From the NCBI RefSeq assembly GCF_003439125.1, contig NZ_QSUU01000012.1, positions 21,247 through 85,246 on the forward strand: a stretch of 64,000 bases of DNA. The letters run 5' to 3'. A model generated the notes under the pieces. That model ran no database searches. It saw only the letters and a program-made list of their open reading frames with translations, and had not been told where the DNA came from. A program made the position numbers and the translations under genes. Below, one piece after another: positions 35,800-49,658 of the stretch (the first letter of the stretch is position 1; each line of letters opens with the position of its first letter). The DNA comes from Collinsella sp. OM04-5 (GTDB taxonomy: Bacteria > Actinomycetota > Coriobacteriia > Coriobacteriales > Coriobacteriaceae).

Positions 35800-36339
35800 A
35801 TGAAGGTTATTCTTCTCGATGAGATCAAGGGCAAGGGCGGCGAGGGTGACGTCGTAGAGGTCGCTCAGGGTTACGCTGAGAACTTCCTGTTCCCCAAGAA
35901 GCTCGCTGTTGCCGCCACCAAGGGCAACCTCAAGCAGCTTGACGAGCGTCGCAACAACATCGCCAAGCGCGAGGCCGTCCGTCTGGCTACCGCCAACGAG
36001 ACCAAGGCTGCCTTCGAGGGCAAGACGGTCACCGTTGACGTCAAGGTCGGCGACGAGGGCATCCTCTTTGGCTCCGTTACCGCCGCTATGATCGCTGACG
36101 CCATCAAGGCTCAGCTCGGTATGGACATCGACCGCAAGCGCGTCGAGCTCGGTAAGCCCATCAAGGTTGCCGGTGCCCACACCGTTGCCATCTCGCTGTA
36201 CCGCGAGATCAAGGCCGAGGTTGTCGTTCTCGTCGGCGTTACCGCCGAGGAGCTCGCTGCCGAGGCTGAGGTCGAGGAGGCCGCTGAGGTCGCCGAGGCC
36301 GAGACCGCCGAGGTCGAGACTGAGGCTGCTGCCGAGTAG
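35800..36339 (+). CDS. rplI: 50S ribosomal protein L9
   Basis: 179 residues, longer than the usual 150 or so because of an Ala/Glu-rich acidic tail of about 35 residues (for example EVEEAAEVAEAETAEVE). The N-terminal MKVILLDEIKGKGGEGDVVEV and GYAENFLFPKKLA are the L9 signature. AAGGGAG precedes the ATG. Last gene of the operon, followed by a strong terminator. Confidence 0.95.
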   Translation: MKVILLDEIKGKGGEGDVVEVAQGYAENFLFPKKLAVAATKGNLKQLDERRNNIAKREAVRLATANETKAAFEGKTVTVDVKVGDEGILFGSVTAAMIADAIKAQLGMDIDRKRVELGKPIKVAGAHTVAISLYREIKAEVVVLVGVTAEELAAEAEVEEAAEVAEAETAEVETEAAAE

Positions 36340-36371
36340 CATTTGCTGCAACGCAACAATCTTGTTCTAAG

Positions 36372-36410
36372 AAGGGCGCTCTGGGAAACCAGGGCGCCCT
36401 TTTGTTTTTT
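36372..36410 (+). terminator. terminator of the rpsF-rplI operon
   Basis: A 13-bp stem AAGGGCGCTCTGG / CCAGGGCGCCCTT with a GAAA loop and a TTTTGTTTTTT tail. Confidence 0.93.
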
Positions 36411-36563
36411 GCGCTGAGTGAGTGTCATGGTGAACGTTGCGTCGAAGTCCTATATACAGGACCGTTCATCCGTTTGGTTCGGTGATGATTGGCGGCGCGC
36501 GGCGCGTTTTGGGACCGTGGCTGATACTATGGATGCTCGCAAGCGATATGAATGAGGATGCTC

Positions 36564-37955
36564 ATGGCATATGACGATAGGGAGACCGGGCTGACGGTTG
36601 AGGACCGCGGCTCCAAGTTGGGTCTTCCCCAAAACCAAGATGCAGAGGCCAATGTACTGGCCGCTATGCTGCTATCGCCCGAGGTGGTCGAAGAGGCCCA
36701 GGTCGAGCTGCAGCCCGATGACTTCTACCGGCCCATTCATAAGACCATCTATACCGCGATGGTCGATATGTACAACAGCCGCATTCCCATCGACTCCATC
36801 TCGCTGATCGATTACCTGCGAAGCATCAACAAGCTTGATGCCGTGGGCGGCGAGGCCTACATTTTGGAGTTGATGGGTCAGACCCTGTCGCTCGTCAACT
36901 GGCAGCACCATGCCGCTATCGTTCGCCGCGATTCGATGCTGCGTGAGCTGATCGGCGCCACCAACGAGATCAACGCGCTGGCCTATAACGCTCCCACCGA
37001 TACCAAAGAGGTCGTGGAGCTGGCCGAGAGCAAGTTGCTCAAGGTCACGGCGCGCGAGGTCAAGTCGAGCTACAAGACGCTGACCGAGTTTATGGTCGAG
37101 GCCTATAACGAGGCCGAGGAAGTGTGCCAGGCAGGCGGCCAGGCTGCGGGCGTGCCCACGGGCTTCCCGTCGCTCGACCGCATGCTCATGGGTTTTCGCG
37201 AGGGCCAGCTCATCATCATCGGCGCCCGCCCTGCTGTGGGTAAGACGTCGTTCGCCCTGAATCTGGCGCTCAACGCTGCCGCGGCCGGTTATACCGTCGG
37301 CTTCTTCTCGCTGGAGATGTCGGGCAAGGAAATTGCCCAGCGTCTGATTTGCGCCTACGCCATGATTTCGATCAGTGACTTCCGCATGGGCCGCATTAGC
37401 CCCGAGCAGTGGGCCAATATCAACGAGGCCACGCAGACCTTGTCCAAGCTCGATATTCTGATTGACGATACGCCCGGCACCACAGTGACCGAGATTCGCG
37501 CCAAGAGCCGCCGCATGCTCCACAACAAGGAGAAGGCCATCATCATCCTGGACTACCTGCAGCTGGTGAGTCCTCCGCCGGGACGCCGCTCCGAGAGCCG
37601 TACCGTCGAGGTCTCCGAGATGTCGCGTGGTCTGAAGATCATGGCCAAGGAACTCAAGATCCCGCTCATCGCGCTGTCGCAGCTCTCGCGTCAGGTCGAA
37701 TCCCGTACCGGCAAGCGCCCGCAGCTTTCCGACCTTCGTGAATCGGGCTCCATCGAGCAGGACGCCGATATCGTTATGTTCTTGGACCGCTCCGCCGACG
37801 AGGCCGAAGCCTCGCGCGACGATCGACCCGACGAGGGCGTTACGCGTATCGTCGTGGCCAAGAACCGTTCGGGCCCGATCGGCGACGTCGACCTGATGTT
37901 CCTGCCGGCATCCACCAAGTTCTATGAGCTTGATGGGGCACATGCCGAGGAGTAG
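36564..37955 (+). CDS. dnaB: replicative DNA helicase DnaB
   Basis: 463 residues. The hexameric helicase that unwinds DNA at the fork. The N-terminal domain begins PQNQDAEANVLAAMLLSPE; the RecA-like motor has Walker A GARPAVGKTSFALN, then ILDYLQLVSP, SQLSRQVESRTGKRP and LRESGSIEQDADIVMFLDR. No intein interrupts the motor. I chose ATG 36564 with GAGG upstream over two ATGs at 36552 and 36558 that overlap that site. Follows the ribosomal operon as in many bacteria. Confidence 0.95.
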   Translation: MAYDDRETGLTVEDRGSKLGLPQNQDAEANVLAAMLLSPEVVEEAQVELQPDDFYRPIHKTIYTAMVDMYNSRIPIDSISLIDYLRSINKLDAVGGEAYILELMGQTLSLVNWQHHAAIVRRDSMLRELIGATNEINALAYNAPTDTKEVVELAESKLLKVTAREVKSSYKTLTEFMVEAYNEAEEVCQAGGQAAGVPTGFPSLDRMLMGFREGQLIIIGARPAVGKTSFALNLALNAAAAGYTVGFFSLEMSGKEIAQRLICAYAMISISDFRMGRISPEQWANINEATQTLSKLDILIDDTPGTTVTEIRAKSRRMLHNKEKAIIILDYLQLVSPPPGRRSESRTVEVSEMSRGLKIMAKELKIPLIALSQLSRQVESRTGKRPQLSDLRESGSIEQDADIVMFLDRSADEAEASRDDRPDEGVTRIVVAKNRSGPIGDVDLMFLPASTKFYELDGAHAEE

Positions 37956-38039
37956 GACAGGCGCCCGTTGCACGGGTATACTGGGAATGTTTTGTGCTTC
38001 TGCGTGCCGGCGTGGCGCGTAGACAGTCCATGAATGTAA

Positions 38040-39335
<1,296 letters not shown>

Positions 39336-39357
39336 TCGGGACTATTTGGTTATTGCG

Positions 39358-39402
39358 ATATACCCCTTTGCAGCCCAAGCGGGCGGCCGAGGGGTATATT
39401 TG
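39358..39402 (+). terminator. hairpin after purA, probable terminator
   Basis: ATATACCCCT pairs with AGGGGTATAT around a 22-base inner part that can itself pair (GCCC / GGGC). Only a short T-run follows, so it may be partial and let some transcription into purD. Confidence 0.6.
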
Positions 39403-39453
39403 CTTGCAAAGGGCTCGCGCGGAGCGGGCCATTCATCCATAGAGGAGGCACCC

Positions 39454-40758
39454 TTGAAGGCGGACACTCAAACCATCGACATCCTGTTGTTGGGCAGCGG
39501 CGGCCGTGAGCATGCTTTGGCAGCTAAGCTCGCAGCATCACCGCGCGCCGGCAAGCTCTACATCGCGCCGGGCAACGGCGGCACCGCGAGCTGCGGCGAG
39601 AACGTTGTTCTCGACGACTGCGATCCTGCGGCCGTGGCGGCGTTTGCGCAGAGCCACGGATGCGGACTCGTGGTAATTGGCCCCGAGGCTCCGCTCGTGG
39701 CGGGCGTGGCCGACGCCGTGCGCGCGGTGGGTATTCCCTGCTTTGGCCCGGGTGCCGAGGGCGCCCAGATGGAGGGCTCTAAGCTGTTCTCCAAGCAGCT
39801 CATGGAGCGCGCGGGCATTCCGACGGCAGCCTACGGCTCGTTTACCGACGAGGCTTCGGCTCTTGCTTATGTGCGTGAGCAGGGCGCTCCGCTGGTCGTC
39901 AAGGCCGACGGCCTTGCCGCGGGCAAGGGCGTTATCGTGGCGACCGAACTTGAGCAGGCCGAGGAGGCCGTGCGCGAGTGCTTTGGCGGCACCTTTGGCG
40001 ATGCCGGCAACACCGTGGTTATCGAGGAGATGCTGACCGGCCCCGAGTGCTCGCTTTTGGCCTTTACCGACGGCAAGACCGTGCGCCCCATGGCCACCTC
40101 GCAGGACCACAAGCGCGCGCTCGAGGGCGACAAGGGCCCCAACACCGGCGGCATGGGTGTCTACAGCCCGGTGCCCATCGTGACCGACGAGGAGCACGCC
40201 ACCATGGTGAAGGTCATGGAGCAGACCGTTGCCGAGCTTGCTGCCGAGGGCATCGACTACCGCGGCTGCCTGTACGGCGGCTTTATGCTCACGCCCGCCG
40301 GCCCCAAGGTGCTGGAGTTCAATGCCCGCTTTGGCGACCCCGAGACGCAGGTCGTGCTGCCGCGCCTTAAGAACGACCTGGTTGAGGTCATGCTGGCCTG
40401 CGCCAACTGTGAGCTCGATCAGATTGAGCTCGACTGGCGCGACGAGTGGGCCGTGGCCGTTGTCCTGACGAGCGCGGGCTATCCCGGCAGCTACGAGAGG
40501 GGCAAGGTCATCGCCGGTATCACCGATGCCGAGGCCATGGAGAACGTGACCGTGTACCACGCGGGCACTGCTGTGGTGAACGGCCAGCTCTTGACCAATG
40601 GTGGTCGCGTGCTTGCCGTGACCGCTCTGGGCGACACGTTCGAGAACGCTCGCAACCTTGCCTACGAGGCCTGCGAGAAGATTGATTTTGAGGGTAAGAC
40701 CCTGCGTCACGACATCGGCCTGCGCGCGCTGCGCGGCCGCGACGCCTGGGATGCCTAA
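39454..40758 (+). CDS. purD: phosphoribosylamine--glycine ligase
   Basis: 434 residues. ATP-grasp enzyme for the second step of purine synthesis, forming GAR. N-terminal [19 protein letters not shown], the ATP-grasp [34 protein letters not shown] and [12 protein letters not shown] are diagnostic. It starts at a TTG (39454) with AGAGGAGG 6 bases upstream; the frame extends further left but without a usable start. Not linked to other pur genes except purA. Confidence 0.94.
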   Translation: MKADTQTIDILLLGSGGREHALAAKLAASPRAGKLYIAPGNGGTASCGENVVLDDCDPAAVAAFAQSHGCGLVVIGPEAPLVAGVADAVRAVGIPCFGPGAEGAQMEGSKLFSKQLMERAGIPTAAYGSFTDEASALAYVREQGAPLVVKADGLAAGKGVIVATELEQAEEAVRECFGGTFGDAGNTVVIEEMLTGPECSLLAFTDGKTVRPMATSQDHKRALEGDKGPNTGGMGVYSPVPIVTDEEHATMVKVMEQTVAELAAEGIDYRGCLYGGFMLTPAGPKVLEFNARFGDPETQVVLPRLKNDLVEVMLACANCELDQIELDWRDEWAVAVVLTSAGYPGSYERGKVIAGITDAEAMENVTVYHAGTAVVNGQLLTNGGRVLAVTALGDTFENARNLAYEACEKIDFEGKTLRHDIGLRALRGRDAWDA

Positions 40759-40779
40759 AGTCCGAGAGGAATGAGACGG

Positions 40780-41475
40780 ATGGACGAAAAGAACGAAGAG
40801 CTCGTGGATGCGCAGATCGTCGAGGAGGACAGCCGCGTGTATGGGCACGCCGAGGGCGAACCTGGTGGCGAGGTCGCTGACGAGCCGGCGCTGGTGCTGG
40901 GCGACGATGACCCGCACGATGCCGAGCTGCACGAGAAGATTCTTTCGGAGGAGTGCGCCTGGAAGGGCAAGATCCTCGACGTCCACCGTCTTGAGGTTGA
41001 GCTGCCCAACGGTCGCCGCAGCGCCCGCGATATCGTTCGCCATCCGGGTGCGGCGGCCGTTGTGGCGCTGACCGAGAGTGGCAAGATCGTACTGGTGCGT
41101 CAGTACCGCACCGCCATCGACCGCGTGACGGTCGAGATTCCCGCCGGCAAGCTCGATTCAGGTGAGGACCCGCTCGATTGCGCCAAGCGCGAACTGCATG
41201 AGGAGACGGGCTTTAGGGCTGGTCGTATTCGCTTTTTGACGTCGATTGTCACGTCCTGCGGTTTTTGCGATGAGATCATCCGCATCTACTTGGCTACCAA
41301 GCTCGAGTTTGATGCGCCCAACCCCGATGATGACGAGTTTGTCAACGTGGACCTGGTGCCGCTGCACGAGCTGATCGACGCCGTGCTCGACGGCAAGATC
41401 GAAGACGCCAAGACCGTCGTAGGCGCGCTTGCCTGCGACAGCATCGCGCACCGCTTGGGTGGGGCCGAGCTCTAG
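40780..41475 (+). CDS. NUDIX hydrolase, ADP-ribose pyrophosphatase type
   Basis: 231 residues. The Nudix box is perfect: G-x5-E-x7-RELHEETGF beginning GKLDSGED. The preceding VRQYRTAIDRVTVEIPAG is typical of ADP-ribose pyrophosphatases, which remove ADP-ribose and related compounds. An acidic N-terminal extension of about 55 residues precedes the fold. I chose ATG 40780 with AGAGGA about 9 bases upstream; an ATG at 40771 lies too close to it. 21 bases after purD, so likely one transcript. Confidence 0.88.
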   Translation: MDEKNEELVDAQIVEEDSRVYGHAEGEPGGEVADEPALVLGDDDPHDAELHEKILSEECAWKGKILDVHRLEVELPNGRRSARDIVRHPGAAAVVALTESGKIVLVRQYRTAIDRVTVEIPAGKLDSGEDPLDCAKRELHEETGFRAGRIRFLTSIVTSCGFCDEIIRIYLATKLEFDAPNPDDDEFVNVDLVPLHELIDAVLDGKIEDAKTVVGALACDSIAHRLGGAEL

Positions 41476-41503
41476 GTTACGCGGTTTTACCAAACCGCGT
41501 AAC
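41476..41503. repeat. hairpin at the end of the NUDIX gene
   Basis: A perfect 12-bp stem GTTACGCGGTTT / AAACCGCGTAAC with loop TACC, directly after the stop codon. No T-run, so probably not a classical terminator. Confidence 0.75.
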
Positions 41504-41505
41504 GA

Positions 41506-41624
41506 GTCGACGCTGCAAACGCCCCTAAGCGGCAATCTGCCTTTCAATCGTCGCTCGCGTACCGAAGTACGCGTCGCTCCTCTTTCAAGGCACCTTGCTC
41601 GCTTAGGGACGTTTTCGCTGACGC
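41506..41624. repeat. intergenic palindrome family A, copy 2
   Basis: Centre GCGTAC-CGAA-GTACGC (41557-41572). The 43-base core 41544-41586 differs from 24447-24489 at four positions. Outer arms AAACGCCCCTAAGC and GCTTAGGGACGTTT pair with each other but not with the arms of copy 1. Confidence 0.75.
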
Positions 41625-41722
41625 TGCCAGAACATCGGCGTTATGCTTGTTGGGACGCTTTGTTTTCAGCCTGACCGGTTCAACCGGATTTCTCACGCTA
41701 TTTATTTCTCTTCGAGGATTGC

Positions 41723-43495
41723 ATGTTTAAAAGGTTTCTCTCGTATTACGAGCCCCAGATGGGGCTTTTTGTTGCTGATACTGTTTGCGCTCTGGTGCTT
41801 GCCGCCATTGACCTGGCGCTCCCCATTATCCTGCGCAATTTGACCGGTGGGCTATTTACTCAGGGTCAGGCTGCCATTATGCAGGCGCTCGGCATGATCG
41901 CGGTGGGCTTGGTGTTGATGTATGCCGTCCGCTGCGCCTGCCGCTACTTTGTGAGCTATTGGGGTCACGTGATGGGCGCGCGCATGGAGTCCAAGATGCG
42001 CGAGGACCTGTTCGACCAGTATGAGCGCTTCAGCTTTGCGTACTTCGACCGCAACAGCTCGGGCGACATGATGAGCCGCGTGGTCAACGACCTGTTCGAT
42101 ATCTGCGAGGCGGCGCATCACGTGCCCGAGTGGATCATCATCTGCGGCATCGAGATTATCGGCTCGTTTGTGATCCTCTTTACCATCGCCCCGGTGCTGG
42201 CGCTCGCCATGGCCGTGGTGACGGCGGCGTTTTCGGCCATCATGTTTTGGCAGAACATGCGCATGCGCGAGGTCTTTAGCGACAACCGCAAAAAGATCAG
42301 CGGCATCAATGCGCAGCTGCAGGATTCGCTGGCGGGCATGCGCGTGGTCAAGAGCTTTGCCAATGAGGAGACCGAACGCTTCAAGTTCCGCGCCTCAAAC
42401 AATCGCTATCTTTCGTCCAAGGAGAACATGTATCACGCCATGGGCGTCTATACCGCGACGTATGGCCTGCTTTCGGGTGTGCTCTATGTGATCGTGGTGC
42501 TGCTGGGCGGCTGGCTGGTCGCCCAGGGGCAGCTGCAGGCGGTCGATATGGCGACCTTTGCACTCTATATTTCGCTGTTCTGCACGCCGCTCGAGACACT
42601 CGTCAATTCGGCCGAAACGTATCAGAAGGCTATCGCCGGCTTTAAGCGTATGGACGAGGTGCTCTCGACCGCGCCGGATATCCAGGACAAGCCGGGCGCT
42701 ACGGATCTGCAGGTGACTGCCGGCGCCGTGGAGTATCACGACGTGTGCTTTAACTACGAGGATGTTGAGCTGGGCGAGGGCGATGCCGACGAGCGTCCCG
42801 TTATCGACCATATGGACCTGTCCATCAAGCCCGGGCAGACCATCGCTTTGGTTGGCCCTTCGGGCGGTGGCAAGTCCACGACCTGTTCGCTGCTGCCGCG
42901 CTTTTATGACGTGGCCGCCGGATCCATTAGCATCGACGGCCAGGACGTGCGCGATGTGACGCAGCAGAGCCTGCGTCGCGCCATCGGCCTGGTGCAGCAG
43001 GATGTCTATCTGTTTGACGGCACGATTGGCGAGAACATCGCCTACGGCAAGCCGGGCGCTACGGCAGGAGAGATCGCCGAGGCCGCCCGTCGCGCCAACA
43101 TCGATGCCTTTATCGAGTCGCTTCCACAGGGCTATGACACGGTCGTGGGCGAGCGCGGCAGCCGTCTTTCGGGCGGACAGAAACAGCGCGTTGCCATCGC
43201 GCGTGTGTTTCTCAAGAATCCCAAAATCTTGATCTTGGACGAGGCGACGAGTGCTTTGGATAACGAGAGCGAGGAGGCGGTCCAGGAGTCGCTCGAAGAG
43301 CTGGCACGCGGCCGTACCACAATCATCATCGCCCACCGTCTCTCGACCATTAAACACGCCGATGAGATTGCGACCGTTGAGCATGGTCGCGTTGTGGAAC
43401 GTGGCACGCATGAACAGCTTCTCGCCCGTGGCGGCACCTATGCCCGTTACTATCGAATGCAGTTCGAAGGTGCGCGTGCGCACGAGCTCGACTGA
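41723..43495 (+). CDS. ABC exporter, fused membrane and ATPase domains
   Basis: 590 residues. An N-terminal six-helix membrane domain (about 1-310) is followed by an ABC ATPase: Walker A GPSGGGKST, Q-loop region VQQDVYLFDG, signature LSGGQKQRVAIARV, Walker B ILILDEATSALD and H-loop IAHRLSTI. This is the half-transporter type of multidrug/lipid exporters (MsbA/LmrA-like), acting as a homodimer unless another half exists elsewhere. Only one such gene is present here. The substrate cannot be told. Start ATG, no strong ribosome site (only weak GAGGAT). Preceded by the family A palindrome. Confidence 0.9.
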   Translation: MFKRFLSYYEPQMGLFVADTVCALVLAAIDLALPIILRNLTGGLFTQGQAAIMQALGMIAVGLVLMYAVRCACRYFVSYWGHVMGARMESKMREDLFDQYERFSFAYFDRNSSGDMMSRVVNDLFDICEAAHHVPEWIIICGIEIIGSFVILFTIAPVLALAMAVVTAAFSAIMFWQNMRMREVFSDNRKKISGINAQLQDSLAGMRVVKSFANEETERFKFRASNNRYLSSKENMYHAMGVYTATYGLLSGVLYVIVVLLGGWLVAQGQLQAVDMATFALYISLFCTPLETLVNSAETYQKAIAGFKRMDEVLSTAPDIQDKPGATDLQVTAGAVEYHDVCFNYEDVELGEGDADERPVIDHMDLSIKPGQTIALVGPSGGGKSTTCSLLPRFYDVAAGSISIDGQDVRDVTQQSLRRAIGLVQQDVYLFDGTIGENIAYGKPGATAGEIAEAARRANIDAFIESLPQGYDTVVGERGSRLSGGQKQRVAIARVFLKNPKILILDEATSALDNESEEAVQESLEELARGRTTIIIAHRLSTIKHADEIATVEHGRVVERGTHEQLLARGGTYARYYRMQFEGARAHELD

Positions 43496-43514
43496 TTGAT
43501 ATGACAGGAAGTTT

Positions 43515-44480
43515 ATGGCTGACAAGAACCCTTTGACTCCGGAAGAAGTGACGGAGTTATTCTCCGAAATCGATGCATCCGGTGTCTTGGATCCCACGCT
43601 TGCCAAAAAGCGAACCGAGCGCATGCGTGAGAAGGAGGCTGCGGCCAAGCGCGGTGACAAAGCGGCGCTAGCGCAGCTGCGCAGCGAGGACCGCGCGAGC
43701 CAGGCAAAACATATCGACCCGCTGTCCGAGGATGATCCTTCGGGTTCGCAGGTGAGTCATACCATTACGAAGACCGCGATGGCCGTGGTCATTGGTATTT
43801 TGGTGCTGATCGTGGGCATGCAGATTGGCTACGGCGTGATGCGTCGCCTGAACACCGCCAACCTGTCCGAGAGCGTTTCGGTCGATACCGTTTCGACGGC
43901 GCTGAAGGGCGGCCTTGAGTGGGGCAACGGCTTTACGCAGTTCCCGCTCGACTTTACCGTCGATGAAGCCGATGAGCGTACGGGCACGGTCGAGGTGACG
44001 GTGTTGGACACATCGTCTGCCAACGAGCTCGAGCTGCTGTCCAACGGGCAGATTCAGGCCGCGGCGCTTGCGACCAACGCGTTGCTCAACGATAAGATCG
44101 ACCGCGTGGTGTATAACGTTCACGCCTATATCGACGAGGATAGCAACATTCAGCACGATTCCTTCTTTGGCATGTTTCCCGCCCAGGGCCACCAGAGCGC
44201 CATCCTGACGTTCGTGTGGACCAAGAGCTCATCCAACGCTACGAGTATCGACTGGAAGATGCGCATCGTGAGTATGGATGACACCATCGCCGAGCGCATT
44301 CAGAAGCAGGTGAACTCGGTGTCGTCGTTGATTGAGGACCCGGTGGTGAGCCAGACCAAGATTGACGAGGAAAAGGCCGAACGTGACCTGGAGCATCGTC
44401 TGCATGGCCGCGAGATTTTCCGCGGCGGCAAGCCCGATCGCACACCGTCCGAACTGCTGGAGCAGGACAAGATAAAATAA
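43515..44480 (+). CDS. single-pass membrane protein, unknown function
   Basis: 321 residues, not recognised. A charged cytoplasmic N-terminus (1-85) with a Lys/Arg/Glu-rich stretch precedes one membrane helix (about 87-109), followed by an extracytoplasmic domain of about 200 residues without cysteines. The gene starts 20 bases after the ABC exporter with AGGAAG upstream, so they are probably co-expressed and may work together. Its own terminator follows. A role as exporter partner or cell-envelope factor is only a suggestion. Confidence 0.7.
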   Translation: MADKNPLTPEEVTELFSEIDASGVLDPTLAKKRTERMREKEAAAKRGDKAALAQLRSEDRASQAKHIDPLSEDDPSGSQVSHTITKTAMAVVIGILVLIVGMQIGYGVMRRLNTANLSESVSVDTVSTALKGGLEWGNGFTQFPLDFTVDEADERTGTVEVTVLDTSSANELELLSNGQIQAAALATNALLNDKIDRVVYNVHAYIDEDSNIQHDSFFGMFPAQGHQSAILTFVWTKSSSNATSIDWKMRIVSMDDTIAERIQKQVNSVSSLIEDPVVSQTKIDEEKAERDLEHRLHGREIFRGGKPDRTPSELLEQDKIK

Positions 44481-44486
44481 GACGCC

Positions 44487-44526
44487 ATCATCCCGCGTGA
44501 GCCACAAGCCCCGCGGGATGATTTTT
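44487..44526 (+). terminator. terminator after the ABC exporter pair
   Basis: An 11-bp stem ATCATCCCGCG / CGCGGGATGAT followed by TTTTT. Confidence 0.9.
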
Positions 44527-44650
44527 CCGGGACGGGGATTAAAAAATCATTATGCATAGAAAGTCATAATTATCATTTCGTAAACATTTCGATGAAATTA
44601 ACGCCATGAGGCATGCTTGCGGTTACAATACCGCGAGGCCTAACTACACA

Positions 44651-44683
44651 CCTTTAAGCCGGTCCTGTGAGACCGGGAAGGAG
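44651..44683 (+). promoter_or_regulatory. PyrR-type RNA hairpin before carA
   Basis: CCGGTC-CTGTGA-GACCGG folds into a 6-bp stem with a hexaloop and contains the PyrR recognition pattern UCCnGnGAG (TCCTGTGAG). The ribosome site GGAAGGAG of carA follows directly, so PyrR bound with UMP would block translation, as described for actinobacterial pyr genes. Confidence 0.65.
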
Positions 44684-44687
44684 AATT

Positions 44688-46127
44688 ATGGCGAACAACC
44701 ATACCGCGGGCGCTGCCGCCCGCACCTTCGCGCCCAGCGAGCTTTGCCAGCGTATGCTGGCCAAAACCAGCAAGGGCGCCTGCGGTCCCTGTATCCTGTA
44801 TCTTGAGGATGGGACCATTTTTTATGGACGTGCATGCGGCGCCGAGGGCACCGCGACCGGCGAAGTCTGCTTCAACACCTCGCTTGAGGGCTACTTTGAG
44901 GTCATGACCGACCCGAGTTATGCCGGCCAAATTGTAACCATGACCTATCCGCAGATCGGCAATTACGGTATCGACGAGACCGATGTCCAGTCGGCCTTCC
45001 CCGGCGACGCCGTGCGCCCCGCGAGCGCTCCGGCTATGCGCGGCATGATCGTTCGCGACATGTGCGCCACGCCTTCTAACTGGCGCTCGGCCGTCAGCGT
45101 GCCGGAGTACCTGCGCGCTCACGGCATCGTCGCTATCGAGGGTGTCGACACCCGCGCTCTGGTGCGCCATCTGCGCGACAATGGTTCCAAGATGGGCATT
45201 ATCTCGACAGAGATCTTCGACGTCGACGAGCTCGCCGAGCGTCTGGACGCAGCGCCCACGCTGGTGGGCGAGAACCTGGTCAAGACCGTGAGCTGTCCCG
45301 CGCCTCACGAGTTTGTGGCCGCCGACCTGCCTGCCACGCATGGCTTTGCGCTTGTGGCTGCCGCTCCTGCCCGTCACAAAGTGGTCGCCTACGACTGCGG
45401 TGTGAAGCGCGGTATTCTGGAGGGCCTGGTCCGTGCCGGCTGCGACCTCACCGTCGTGCCGTGGGATACGCCCGCCCAGCAGGTGCTCGACATGAATCCT
45501 GATGGCGTCTTTTTGTCCAACGGCCCCGGCGACCCCGATGCCGTGGTGGAGACCTACGAGCAGGTGCAGCAGCTGATCGGCAAGGTGCCGGTCTTTGGTA
45601 TTTGCCTGGGTCACCAGATGATCAGCTTGGCCTGCGGCGCCCAAATGGAAAAGCTTAAATTCGGTCACCGTGGCGGTAACCAGCCGGTTATGAATCTGGT
45701 GAGCCGTCGCGTGGAGATCACCGCACAAAACCACGGCTTTGGCCTGCTGTTCCCCAGTCTGGGCAAACTGATTCCGGAGCTTTCCGGCGGCGAAACCGAG
45801 CATGCGGCCGATGGCGACCTGCGCGCCTGGGTGCGTCGCGGCGTCGCGCCGGTCGTGATGAACGAGCGCTTTGGTCGCATTCGCCTGACACATGTGAACC
45901 TCAACGACGGCACCGCCGAGGGCATCCAGCTGCTCGACGCCCCGTGTTTCTCGGTCCAGTACCACCCCGAGGCTTCGCCCGGCCCCACCGATGCCCACTA
46001 TCTCTTTACCGCCTTTACGCGACTCATGGACGGCGAGGAGAACTACCTGGACATCGACACCGCGAAGGACCGCCTCGCCGGCTGGAATTTCGCCGAGTCC
46101 GAGAACGCTGCGACCGAGGAGAACTAA
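44688..46127 (+). CDS. carA: carbamoyl-phosphate synthase, small (glutaminase) subunit
   Basis: 479 residues, longer than the usual 360-390 because of extra length at the N-terminus and in the glutaminase half. It releases ammonia from glutamine for CarB. The glutaminase nucleophile is C306 in [14 protein letters not shown]; the triad partners lie near [13 protein letters not shown]. The N-terminal half contains [23 protein letters not shown] 44688 follows the PyrR-like hairpin and GGAAGGAG. carB starts one base after its stop. Confidence 0.93.
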   Translation: MANNHTAGAAARTFAPSELCQRMLAKTSKGACGPCILYLEDGTIFYGRACGAEGTATGEVCFNTSLEGYFEVMTDPSYAGQIVTMTYPQIGNYGIDETDVQSAFPGDAVRPASAPAMRGMIVRDMCATPSNWRSAVSVPEYLRAHGIVAIEGVDTRALVRHLRDNGSKMGIISTEIFDVDELAERLDAAPTLVGENLVKTVSCPAPHEFVAADLPATHGFALVAAAPARHKVVAYDCGVKRGILEGLVRAGCDLTVVPWDTPAQQVLDMNPDGVFLSNGPGDPDAVVETYEQVQQLIGKVPVFGICLGHQMISLACGAQMEKLKFGHRGGNQPVMNLVSRRVEITAQNHGFGLLFPSLGKLIPELSGGETEHAADGDLRAWVRRGVAPVVMNERFGRIRLTHVNLNDGTAEGIQLLDAPCFSVQYHPEASPGPTDAHYLFTAFTRLMDGEENYLDIDTAKDRLAGWNFAESENAATEEN

Positions 46128-46128
46128 C

Positions 46129-49443
<3,315 letters not shown>

Positions 49444-49455
49444 TGTGACCTGGTC

Positions 49456-49540
49456 GGCCGGGGCGGCAGCCGGACACTTTCTCTCGGAAACTGGGCTTCG
49501 CGAAGTTTTCCGAGAGAAAGGACCGCCTCCCGCCCCGGCC
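49456..49540. repeat. intergenic palindrome family B, copy 1
   Basis: Outer arms GGCCGGGGCGG / CCGCCCCGGCC and inner arms CTTTCTCTCGGAAA / TTTCCGAGAGAAAG surround the palindrome CTTCGCGAAG. The inner part matches 54720-54765 in reversed orientation. Confidence 0.8.
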
Positions 49541-49613
49541 TACGGTGACTCGGTTGCACCGTGTGCTGCCGAAGGGGCTTTGTGCGATGACTAGGGCTGA
49601 ATAGAAAATGAGT

Positions 49614-49654
49614 GTGGGCGCCGTCGTTCGTTTGAACGACGGCGCCCACGTTTT
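49614..49654. terminator. bidirectional terminator between carB and the GntR gene
   Basis: A perfect 16-bp stem (49614-49629 with 49634-49649) with loop GTTT and GTTTTGG after it, lying between convergent genes. Confidence 0.85.
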
Positions 49655-49658
49655 GGAT

